Positions 1-5,769 of a DNA stretch of 6,044 nucleotides are shown one piece after another. The notes under the pieces are model-generated. The model saw nothing but the letters and a program-made list of their open reading frames with translations. It was not told the origin of the DNA and did not search any database. Position 1 is the stretch's first letter; each line of letters starts with the position of its first letter. This DNA comes from Acidobacteriaceae bacterium (GTDB taxonomy: Bacteria > Acidobacteriota > Terriglobia > Terriglobales > Acidobacteriaceae). Both the position numbers and the translations under genes were made by a program. The DNA lies in assembly GCA_003165855.1 (NCBI GenBank), contig PMXH01000062.1, positions 342-6,385 on the forward strand, read 5' to 3'.

Positions 1-150
1 CCTGTGGCGGCGGGGGAGAAGGTGACGCCGGAGAAGTTCAACCAACTGCTGGACCAAATCGGCGAAATGAAACAGCAGCTTGCCGCCCAGTTGCAGCAGC
101 AGGCGAGCGGGAAACCGCAGCCAGAAAAACCCAGCGGCGGGAAGCGGTGA
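1..150 (+). CDS. C-terminal end of unidentified protein (5' partial)
   Basis: Frame 1 is open from the window edge to a TGA at 148-150 and gives the last 49 residues of a protein whose start lies outside the window. The visible part is hydrophilic. It contains a short probable helix rich in Gln and Leu (residues 10-37, with QLLDQIGEMKQQL), followed by a Lys/Pro/Gly-rich tail ending in GGKR. This looks like a coiled-coil or flexible C-terminus, with no catalytic motif and no membrane segment. I do not recognise the family. The codons are GC-rich at third positions, like the other genes here, which supports real coding. It points towards the leftward toxin operon, so the two transcription units converge on the stem-loop region 151-332. 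Confidence 0.45.
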   Translation, partial: PVAAGEKVTPEKFNQLLDQIGEMKQQLAAQLQQQASGKPQPEKPSGGKR

Positions 151-183
151 TCCCATTTTTTCCGCTGGGAGTGTACGGAGCGC

Positions 184-262
184 GGGAGCCGGGTCAAGGG
201 TCTGCGCTTCGCTCCGACCGCCGCGCGGCGCACCAAGAACGTGCGGGCTTGACCCGGCTCCC
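184..262. repeat. Long inverted repeat with 15-bp perfect arms and a palindromic loop
   Basis: The arm GGGAGCCGGGTCAAG at 184-198 is repeated exactly, as its reverse complement, at 248-262. The 49-nt loop between them contains the 12-bp perfect palindrome CGCCGCGCGGCG at 219-230. As RNA or single-stranded DNA this would form a very stable stem with a nested hairpin. It fills most of the 182-bp gap between the converging gene ends at 150 and 333. No run of T follows the stem on either strand, so it is not a textbook intrinsic terminator, although a stem this strong could still slow or end transcription from both sides. Alternatives are a REP/MITE-like repeat, a recombination or replication site, or a small structured RNA. 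The rest of 151-332 (including the AT-rich stretch 290-310) shows no gene. Confidence 0.6.
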
Positions 263-332
263 TCTCCGCTCCTGTGTTGCTTCCAGCTAGGAAAAAATGT
301 GATTGAAAAATGGAAGTCAGGGCGCAGCGGCA

Positions 333-584
333 TCAGCGGTAGGCTTCGCGGCGGTGTTTTACGGCGGTGATGCGAAGGGCGTTTTCGTGTTCATGGAAGC
401 GCACGCGGTAGTCGCCGATCCGCAGCCGGAACTCGGGCGGTTCGATGTTCTGGAGACGCTTCACGTCGCCTTCGCCGGTTTCCAGGTAGCGAGCCAGGGC
501 GTGCAGGATGCGGAGAGCAGTGGGCTGATCGATCGCGCGGAGTTGAGCCTTGGCCTGATCGGTCCAGAGAACGTTCTTGTCCAT
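333..584 (-). CDS. RelE/ParE-superfamily toxin
   Basis: This 83-residue protein has the size and layout of a RelE/ParE-fold toxin. An N-terminal strand (NVLWT, residues 4-8) is followed by a helical hairpin (residues 10-36), a VKRLQNI turn (41-47), the characteristic core strand FRLRIGDYRVRF (52-63), and a final strand ending in HRREAYR (77-83), the basic C-terminal motif of RelE-type toxins. Members of this superfamily either cleave mRNA at the ribosome (RelE) or poison gyrase (ParE). The conserved C-terminal Arg/Tyr favours a RelE-like RNase, but the sequence alone does not settle it. The start codon is only 2 bp after the antitoxin stop and has no clear ribosome-binding site of its own, so translation is probably coupled to the antitoxin. 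It is the last gene of the leftward operon. Confidence 0.85.
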   Translation of the reverse strand: MDKNVLWTDQAKAQLRAIDQPTALRILHALARYLETGEGDVKRLQNIEPPEFRLRIGDYRVRFHEHENALRITAVKHRREAYR

Positions 585-586
585 GC

Positions 587-904
587 TTACCGACCCGTCT
601 TGTGAGGGTCGAGTGGAGTGCGGCCCATGCGCTCGAAATCTTCCGAGGTAAGGCCGAACTCGGCCAGCACTTTCTCGTGCGGAATGCCCTCGCCACGGTC
701 GAGGGAGGCGCGCGCGGCGGCGATCTCGCGAGCTTCTTCCTCCGTGACCGGCTCATCATCCATGGGAGCATTGGCGAGACTGCGGGCCACCGGATCGGTC
801 ATCACTTCGAGCAGGTGAACGACGGCGGAAATCTGGGTGGGCGCCAGACGTTCGATCAGATCGTGGGCCTGCTGTTTTTCGTTCATGGAATCGTGTGTTG
901 CCAC
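587..904 (-). CDS. Antitoxin partner of the RelE-type toxin
   Basis: This 105-residue acidic protein lies directly upstream of the toxin gene. It has a helical N-terminal half (residues 8-36, with LIERLAPTQISAVVHLLEVM), a DPVARSLANAPMDDEP segment (37-52), an acidic helix TEEEAREIAAARASL (54-68) and a C-terminal IPHEKVLAEFGLTSEDF segment (74-90). This pattern matches a recurrent family of small antitoxins found next to RelE-type toxins: an N-terminal dimerising half and a C-terminal half that wraps the toxin. Function is inferred from gene order, size and this resemblance. I chose the GTG at 902-904 because a strong AAAGGA lies 6 nt upstream. The internal ATG at 884-886, six codons later, lacks such a site. 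The last residues (about 91-105) are basic and may be disordered. Confidence 0.75.
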   Translation of the reverse strand: MATHDSMNEKQQAHDLIERLAPTQISAVVHLLEVMTDPVARSLANAPMDDEPVTEEEAREIAAARASLDRGEGIPHEKVLAEFGLTSEDFERMGRTPLDPHKTGR

Positions 905-910
905 AGAAAA

Positions 911-916
911 TCCTTT
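911..916 (-). promoter_or_regulatory. Ribosome-binding site of the antitoxin gene
   Basis: On the minus strand AAAGGA (within GGAAAGGA) sits 6 nt before the GTG at 904. It decides the GTG start over the downstream ATG at 886. It lies in the 26-nt gap after the XRE gene stop, so the antitoxin can be translated independently of its upstream neighbour. Confidence 0.6.
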
Positions 917-930
917 CCAACTATGTTCGC

Positions 931-1350
931 TCAGGAAGTCGATGACGACCAGCGGCGAGCTTCTTGCTGCAAGATCATGCTGTCGAGGACCTGCTTTACA
1001 ACTTTCTTGGCTTCAGGATCAAAACGAGAGACCGCTTCAAACTGCAAACGCAGGTCCTCGTCGGGACCGCGTTCATTCTTCCCGAAGAGCAGGTAATCCG
1101 AAGTGACGTGAAGGGCCTGCGCCAATCTCTTGATGACATCGAGAGTGGGTTGTGAAGCGCCGCTTTCATAACGCTTCAACTGGGTGAGCGCACAGCGCAC
1201 CGTTTCCGCAAGAGCCTGCTGGGTAAGATTCCGTTCCTTCCGCACCGTGACCAGGCGCTCAGGGAACCCTTCAGCGTGTCCATTGTTCGCGATCTTCTGC
1301 TGACGTTTCATGTCGTCAGCATAGGAATAGAGATTTAACCCGTTGACCAT
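931..1350 (-). CDS. XRE-family (Cro/CI-type) helix-turn-helix regulator
   Basis: A 139-residue DNA-binding protein. Residues about 30-88 form a Cro/CI-type five-helix domain: FPERLVTVRKERNLTQQALAE (29-49) covers helices 1-2, VRCALTQLKRYESGASQP (51-68) holds the recognition helix and the typical YExG...P loop, and LDVIKRLAQALHVTSDYLLFG (70-90) is the classic end of the fold. A helical tail follows (residues 99-133, with EAKKVVKQVLDSMI), probably for dimerisation. The ATG at 1348-1350 is the first possible start after an in-frame TAG, but it has no clear Shine-Dalgarno sequence. The ATG at codon 14 (1309-1311) is an alternative that leaves the domain intact. It is first in the operon with the antitoxin and toxin and diverges from the primase gene. 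It probably represses its own operon, the primase operon, or both, through the inverted repeat at 1364-1380. Confidence 0.9.
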   Translation of the reverse strand: MVNGLNLYSYADDMKRQQKIANNGHAEGFPERLVTVRKERNLTQQALAETVRCALTQLKRYESGASQPTLDVIKRLAQALHVTSDYLLFGKNERGPDEDLRLQFEAVSRFDPEAKKVVKQVLDSMILQQEARRWSSSTS

Positions 1351-1370
1351 GATAGTCGCTATATGATACT
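1343..1370 (+). promoter_or_regulatory. Candidate promoter of the primase-recombinase operon
   Basis: TTGACC at 1343-1348 (one mismatch to the -35 consensus) and GATACT at 1365-1370 (four of six to the -10 consensus) are separated by 16 bp in the AT-rich divergent region. Transcription would start near 1377 and leave a leader of about 65 nt. The -35 overlaps the start of the XRE gene. The call rests on motif matching only. The minus strand of the same region contains TATCAT (1368 down to 1363), a possible -10 for the leftward operon, but no good -35 for it. Confidence 0.3.
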
Positions 1371-1380
1371 ACAAATATCA
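1364..1380. promoter_or_regulatory. Candidate operator: 17-bp inverted repeat
   Basis: TGATA at 1364-1368 and TATCA at 1376-1380 form a perfect inverted repeat around 7 bp, the size and symmetry expected for a dimeric Cro/CI-type repressor. It lies between the divergent XRE and primase genes and overlaps the candidate -10 of the rightward promoter. A second small symmetric element, ATAG-TCG-CTAT, lies beside it at 1352-1362. The assignment to the XRE protein is inferred from position. Confidence 0.4.
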
Positions 1381-1431
1381 CATAAGAGGTACTTGACAGG
1401 ATTTTAGAAGAACACCGGAAACGACCCCGGA

Positions 1432-1436
1432 AAGGA
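1432..1436 (+). promoter_or_regulatory. Ribosome-binding site of the primase gene
   Basis: AAGGA (within GGAAAGGAAC) sits 6 nt upstream of the ATG at 1443. This spacing and match fix that ATG as the start and agree with the position of the zinc-binding residues in DnaG-type primases. Confidence 0.7.
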
Positions 1437-1442
1437 ACATAG

Positions 1443-4400
1443 ATGGCCCGACTTCCAGACGAGGTGGTGGAACGGATCAAGCGGGAAATCTCAGTCCAAC
1501 GTCTGGCGGAGGCGCGCGGCATCCAGCTGCGGCGCAGCGGCAAGGAACTGATCGGGCTGTGCCCGTTTCACAAGGACACCAATCCGAGTTTGAACATCGA
1601 CCCGGTGAAAAATGTTTGGCAGTGCAAAGGCGCGTGCGGCAAGAGCGGTTCGGTGATCGACTGGGTGATGCTGGCCGAGGGCATCAGCGTGCGCCATGCG
1701 CTGGAGTTGCTGTGCCGGGACTATCTTCCTTCCGCTGCCAACGCCACGGAACCGCCGCCGCGAAAATCCACGACGGTGAAACTGCCGCCGCTCATCGAAC
1801 ATACGGCCAACGACAAGCGATTGCTGGAAGCTGTGGTGGAGCATTATCACGAGACGCTGAAGATGTCGCCCGAAGCGCAGCAGTATCTCGTAAAACGCGG
1901 CCTGCAATCGTCGGAGATGGTCGAGCAGTTCCGGCTGGGCTTTGCCAATCGCACACTGGGTTACCGAATGCCCGAGAAGAACCGCAGCGCGGGCGCAGAG
2001 CAGCGCGGACGGTTGCAGCAACTCGGTGTGCTGCGCGAGAACGGACGCGAACACTTGCGTGGTTCCATCGTGATCCCGATCTTCAACCGGGAAGGCGAAG
2101 TGGTGCAGATGTACGGGCGCAAGATCGCGCCGCGCCACCTGTTGCGCGAGGACACAGCAGAACACCTGTACCTGCCCGGCCCGCACCGGGGCGTGTGGAA
2201 CGAGGCGGCGCTGATCGCCTCGAAGGAAATCATTCTCTGCGAAGCGCTGATCGATGCGCTGACGTTCTGGTGCGCGGGCTATCGGCACGTGACCAGCAGC
2301 TATGGCGTGAACGGATTTACCGACGAGATCAAAGCGGCGTTCCGGAAGCATGGCACGAAGAGAATTTACATCGCCTACGACCGCGACGACGCGGGCGAAC
2401 GCGCCGCCCTGAAACACGCCGAAGAACTGATCGGGATGGGCATCGAGTGTTTCCGCGTGCAGTTTCCGCGCGGCCAGGACGCCAACGAGTTCGCGATGAA
2501 GCAGCAGCCTGCTGCGCACTGGCTGGGCATGTATCTGCAGCGCGCGGCATGGCTGGGCAAAGGCCAACGGCCCACCGTGGCGGTGATCGAGCCGCAGCCG
2601 GTGAAGCCGCAAGCGCAGACCGAGGAGGAAACCATCGAACCCGCAGCCAAAGAAGAAATCCCGGAGCCAGCGACGCCGCCGGCGGAAGAAAAAATTCCCG
2701 AGTCCGTTCCTCCCGTAGCTGCTAAAGCTGAAGAAGCAACCACGGCAGCTAAAGAAAAAATCTCTGAATCAAACACAACCACAGTGAGCGAGGAACCCGT
2801 TTCTTCTTTAGCCACACCACTGCCGATAGCGCCGCTCCCGACTGGGACCGTGGTGCCTGCCAGAGATGTGCGCATCGAAGTCTCGGGCGAGACGGTGTAC
2901 GTGACGATGGGAGAGCGGCGCTATCGCATCGTGGACCTGGGGAAGAACACGGCTCCCGGCGTGCTGCACGTGAATGTGATGGTGACGAGCACCAGCACGC
3001 GTGGGGAAACACGCTTGCACGTGGACCGATTCGATCTGTACGGCGCACGTCCGCGCTCGCTGTTTGCCAAACAGGCAGCGAAAGAACTAGGCCACAAGGA
3101 AGAGAGCATCGAGCGCGACTTGGCGCGGTTGATCCTGGAGCTGGAGGACCTGCAACGCGAGTGGCTGGAAAAGACGCTGACGCCGCAGGAAGAAAAACTC
3201 GAGATGACGGCCGAGGAGAAATCGGCCGCGATGGGACTGCTGCGCGATCCGCGCCTGCTGGAGCGAGTGCTGGAGGACTTCGAGAAGTGCGGCGTGGTGG
3301 GCGAGGAGACCAATAAAAAAATCGGCTACCTGGCCGCGGTGTCGCGGTTGCTCGAAAAGCCGCTGGCCATCGTGGTGCAGTCGGCATCTTCGGCGGGCAA
3401 GAGTTCGTTGATGGAAGCGGTGCTCGACTTCGTGCCGGAAGAGCAACGCGAGAACTACACGGCCATGACCGGGCAAGCGCTGTTCTACATGGGACAAAAA
3501 AATCTCAAGCATAAGATCCTCGCCATCTCGGAACAGCAGGGAGCCGACCGTGCCAGTTATCCGCTGAAACTGTTGCAATCGGAAGGCGTGCTGAAGATCG
3601 CCTCGACCGGCAAAGACCCGGTGAGCGGCAAGCTGGTGACACACGATTACGAAGTCGAAGGCCCAGTGATGCTGTTTCTGACCACCACGGCCCAGGACGT
3701 GGACGAGGAACTGATGAACCGCGCGATTGCGCTGACGGTGAACGAGGACCGGGAGCAGACGCGTGCAATCCACCGGCGGCAGCGCGAGGCGCGCACCATC
3801 GAAGGGCATCTGTTGCGGCGCAAGCGAGTGAAACTCATCAGCCTGCATCGCAACGCGCAGCGTCTCTTGCGCCCGATCACTGTGGTGAACAACCACGATG
3901 TGGGCGAGTTTCCCGATCACATGATGCGAGCACGGCGCGACCACAACAAACTGCTGACGCTGATCGAAGCCATCGCACTCTTGCACCAGCACCAGCGGGA
4001 AATCAAAACGTTTGCCGATGACGGCGAGACGCTGGAATACATCGAGGCCACCGAAGCCGACGTGAAACTGGCGCAGGTACTCGCCGACCAGGTAGGACTC
4101 AAGCCGTCGCTCGACGAACTGCGCCCGCAGACGCGCAAGCTGCTCGCGCTGATCAACGAGATGGTGAAGGCCGAGTGCGAGCACTCCGAGATCGCAGCGA
4201 GCCAGTATCGTTTCACGCGGCGCACGGTGCGCGAGTACACCAAGTGGGGTGACACACAGTTGCGGCAACATCTGAAGCGCCTGGAAGAGATGGAATATCT
4301 CGTGATGCGGCGCGGCGGCAACCAAGGCCAGTTGGTGGTCTATCAACTGCCGACCTCAGAGGAGGAAGCGAATCATAGCTCTAACTTCGCGGGGTCAGAG

Positions 4401-4628
4401 GGCAACTTCGCGGGGGTAAATGACGACTTCGCGGGTGGGGTGCGGGCACTTCACGGCCCCGAAAAAAATGGCGCATCGCCAACACTCGAAATGGTTTCGG
4501 CTTCCACTTCGCGGCTTCGCGGAAATGCATATAGGGGGTCCGAGGCCGCAGGTGTCCCGCAGCATGCAATCGTAGCCGAAGGTAAACCGAACGGCCACGG
4601 TCTGACGCGACGCGCGGGAGTGAGGTAA
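1443..4628 (+). CDS. CHC2/Toprim primase fused to AAA+ helicase-like ATPase
   Basis: A 1061-residue replication protein. Residues 35-90 are a CHC2 zinc finger (C40, H43, C61, C65; the second pair is CxxxC, whereas DnaG usually has CxxC). Residues about 130-375 match the DnaG catalytic core, with the Toprim glutamate E267 and D271 in LCEALID and the metal-binding D313 and D315 in YDRDDAG. Residues 380-470 are a Pro/Glu/Lys/Ala-rich linker with three imperfect AKEEIPEP-like repeats. After a beta-rich segment (473-535) comes an AAA+-type ATPase: Walker A SASSAGKSS (K653), acidic Walker B end ILAISE (E697), a probable hairpin (715-739), sensor LFLTTTA (744-750) and possible arginine finger R760. 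A winged-helix-like segment (915-969) follows. The last 90 residues are low-complexity, starting with three NFAG-type heptads (981-1001). It probably primes and unwinds DNA to replicate the host element. The stop overlaps the recombinase start. Strand activity is not proven by sequence. Confidence 0.92.
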   Translation: MARLPDEVVERIKREISVQRLAEARGIQLRRSGKELIGLCPFHKDTNPSLNIDPVKNVWQCKGACGKSGSVIDWVMLAEGISVRHALELLCRDYLPSAANATEPPPRKSTTVKLPPLIEHTANDKRLLEAVVEHYHETLKMSPEAQQYLVKRGLQSSEMVEQFRLGFANRTLGYRMPEKNRSAGAEQRGRLQQLGVLRENGREHLRGSIVIPIFNREGEVVQMYGRKIAPRHLLREDTAEHLYLPGPHRGVWNEAALIASKEIILCEALIDALTFWCAGYRHVTSSYGVNGFTDEIKAAFRKHGTKRIYIAYDRDDAGERAALKHAEELIGMGIECFRVQFPRGQDANEFAMKQQPAAHWLGMYLQRAAWLGKGQRPTVAVIEPQPVKPQAQTEEETIEPAAKEEIPEPATPPAEEKIPESVPPVAAKAEEATTAAKEKISESNTTTVSEEPVSSLATPLPIAPLPTGTVVPARDVRIEVSGETVYVTMGERRYRIVDLGKNTAPGVLHVNVMVTSTSTRGETRLHVDRFDLYGARPRSLFAKQAAKELGHKEESIERDLARLILELEDLQREWLEKTLTPQEEKLEMTAEEKSAAMGLLRDPRLLERVLEDFEKCGVVGEETNKKIGYLAAVSRLLEKPLAIVVQSASSAGKSSLMEAVLDFVPEEQRENYTAMTGQALFYMGQKNLKHKILAISEQQGADRASYPLKLLQSEGVLKIASTGKDPVSGKLVTHDYEVEGPVMLFLTTTAQDVDEELMNRAIALTVNEDREQTRAIHRRQREARTIEGHLLRRKRVKLISLHRNAQRLLRPITVVNNHDVGEFPDHMMRARRDHNKLLTLIEAIALLHQHQREIKTFADDGETLEYIEATEADVKLAQVLADQVGLKPSLDELRPQTRKLLALINEMVKAECEHSEIAASQYRFTRRTVREYTKWGDTQLRQHLKRLEEMEYLVMRRGGNQGQLVVYQLPTSEEEANHSSNFAGSEGNFAGVNDDFAGGVRALHGPEKNGASPTLEMVSASTSRLRGNAYRGSEAAGVPQHAIVAEGKPNGHGLTRRAGVR
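4384..4456 (+). repeat. Tandem 21-bp direct repeats, ACTTCGCGGG core
   Basis: ACTTCGCGGG begins at 4384 and 4405, with an exact 21-bp period. A third copy with the same ten bases begins at 4426, and a degenerate ACTTCACGG begins at 4448. Seven codons per unit give the protein heptads NFAGSEG, NFAGVND and DFAGGVR. The copies could reflect a repeated peptide, an iteron-like protein-binding array near the end of a replication gene (two helical turns per unit), or both. Confidence 0.65.
4507..4522 (+). repeat. Tandem CTTCGCGG pair
   Basis: Two adjacent perfect copies of CTTCGCGG occupy 4507-4514 and 4515-4522. This is the same 8-mer as in the 21-bp repeats about 80-120 bp upstream, in the same orientation but here in a different reading frame, so the encoded peptide (TSRLRGN) does not resemble NFAG. 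Confidence 0.5.
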
Positions 4629-4630
4629 TG
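4616..4630 (+). promoter_or_regulatory. Translation-coupling junction, primase to recombinase
   Basis: The primase TAA (4626-4628) and the recombinase ATG (4628-4630) share one base in TAATG. GGGAG at 4616-4620 lies 7 nt before the ATG and can serve as the ribosome-binding site. This arrangement indicates one mRNA and coupled translation. Confidence 0.65.
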
Positions 4631-5692
4631 GCCCGCGTCAGCAAACGTCGTCATCCGCACCTGGAGCCGCACTCGCCGCTAGGCCGCTTGATGGAAGAGC
4701 ACCTGGAGTGGCTGCTGATTAACAACTACTCGGAGGACACAGCCGATCACGCGCGTTGGGCTATCGCCGACTTCATCCGCTGGGCCGAGTTGCGCGGCTT
4801 GCAGCATCCCATGGAGGTGACGCGCCCGATCCTCGAAAGCTACCAGCGATATCTCTACTACTACCGCAAAGGCGACGGGCAGCCGCTCACGTTCCGCACG
4901 CAGCACTCGCGGCTGACGCCAGTACGCCGCTGGTTTCGTTGGCTGGTGCGCAACAATCACATCCTGCACAACCCGGCTTCTGATCTCGACCTGCCGCGCA
5001 TGGAGAAGCGCCTGCCGAAGACGATCCTCAGCGCCGATGAAGTGGAGCACGTCATGGTCGTGCCGGACATCAAAACGCCGGTTGGTTTGCGCGACCGCGC
5101 CATGCTCGAAACCTTCTACTCAAGCGGGGTGCGGCGCAGCGAACTGATCCGCCTCAAACTGTACGACCTGGACCGCGAGCGCGCTACGCTGACGGTGCGC
5201 CAGGGCAAGGGCAAAAAAGATCGCATGATCCCGATCGGCGAGCGGGCGCTGGCCTGGGTGGAGAAATATCTGCGCGAAGCGCGTCCGCAGTTAGCCCTAG
5301 AGCCGGACGACGCGACGTTGTTCCTGACGCAGTACGGAGAGCCGTTTCATCCTGACGCGATGAGTTATCTGGCACGTGACTATATCGCGCAAGCGAACCT
5401 GGGAAAATCCGGTTCCTGCCACACGTTCCGCCACACTATGGCAACACTGATGCTCGAAGGCGGAGCCGATATCCGCTACATCCAGCAGATGCTCGGACAC
5501 GCCGAACTCTCGACCACGGAAATCTATACGCACGTGGCGATCCGCAAGCTGCAACAAATCCACGCGGCCACGCATCCCGGAGCAAAACTCGAACACAGGA
5601 AATCGGCAGTCACGAATGATGCCAACGGCCACAGCGACGACGAGAGGGCTGCACTGCTGGCCGCGCTCGAAGCGGAAACTGAAGACGAGTAG
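4628..5692 (+). CDS. Tyrosine recombinase (XerC/XerD-like integrase)
   Basis: A 354-residue site-specific recombinase. Residues about 16-118 form the N-terminal core-binding domain (PLGRLMEEHLEWLL..., RRWFRWLVRNN). Residues about 132-312 form the catalytic domain with every expected residue present: R169 in SSGVRRSEL, K194 in QGKGKKDR, H265 and R268 in HTFRH, H291 in LGH, and the nucleophile Y300 in STTEIYTHV. The protein is therefore probably active: it would cut and rejoin DNA through a 3'-phosphotyrosine link. It exceeds the usual 300 residues of XerC/XerD by an N-terminal basic stretch (MARVSKRRHP) and an acidic, helix-prone tail (329-354). Chromosomal dimer resolution is less likely than integration and excision of a mobile element, because the gene is co-translated with the primase. 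No attachment site was identified. The ATG choice is supported by the TAATG overlap and the GGGAG upstream. Confidence 0.95.
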   Translation: MARVSKRRHPHLEPHSPLGRLMEEHLEWLLINNYSEDTADHARWAIADFIRWAELRGLQHPMEVTRPILESYQRYLYYYRKGDGQPLTFRTQHSRLTPVRRWFRWLVRNNHILHNPASDLDLPRMEKRLPKTILSADEVEHVMVVPDIKTPVGLRDRAMLETFYSSGVRRSELIRLKLYDLDRERATLTVRQGKGKKDRMIPIGERALAWVEKYLREARPQLALEPDDATLFLTQYGEPFHPDAMSYLARDYIAQANLGKSGSCHTFRHTMATLMLEGGADIRYIQQMLGHAELSTTEIYTHVAIRKLQQIHAATHPGAKLEHRKSAVTNDANGHSDDERAALLAALEAETEDE

Positions 5693-5769
5693 CACGGGCC
5701 TGTAGTACCTCTCCCTGAGTCCCCAAAGTCACTTCTATGCGCTTGCCTTGCTGACTACAATCAGCAGTG
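5693..5769. other. Spacer after the recombinase gene
   Basis: Seventy-seven bases with no gene, no stem followed by T residues, and therefore no recognisable intrinsic terminator for the primase-recombinase operon. Together with the following low-confidence open frame, the 352 bases after the recombinase contain no securely identified gene. Confidence 0.5.

Noticed and set aside
130..169. 8-bp inverted repeat CCCAGCGG/CCGCTGGG around the stop codon of the left partial gene
   Set aside because: The loop is 24 nt, the T-run lies inside the loop rather than after the stem, and half of the repeat is coding, so a terminator is not supported.
184..262. Intrinsic terminator call for the 15-bp inverted repeat
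   Set aside because: The 49-nt loop is too long and no T-run follows either arm in either direction.
280..316. CTTCCA/TGGAAG inverted repeat downstream of the toxin gene as a leftward terminator
   Set aside because: The arms are only 6 bp around a 25-nt loop and no T-tract follows in the leftward direction.
303..1106. Plus-strand open frames opposite the toxin, antitoxin and XRE genes
   Set aside because: They mirror the minus-strand genes, have no ribosome-binding sites or motifs, and conflict with the well-supported leftward operon.
1393..1398. Perfect TTGACA as the -35 of the primase promoter
   Set aside because: The hexamers 16-18 bp downstream (around 1415-1422, CGGAAA-like) do not resemble a -10, and the start would fall very close to the ribosome-binding site. 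The 1343/1365 pair fits better.
1491..2725. Minus-strand 373-codon frame and plus-strand 388-codon frame overlapping the primase gene
   Set aside because: Both are out-of-frame shadows of the zinc finger/Toprim coding region, with Arg- or His-rich compositions and no recognisable motif.
3087..4346. Long minus-strand open frame (419 codons) opposite the primase gene
   Set aside because: It lies fully antisense to the ATPase half, whose motifs are clear. Its translation is rich in His, Gln, Arg and Leu without domain features, as expected of the reverse frame of a GC-rich gene.
4384..4522. CRISPR array
   Set aside because: The repeats are about 10 bp with an 11-bp spacing, inside a coding region, without spacer-sized unique segments or cas genes.
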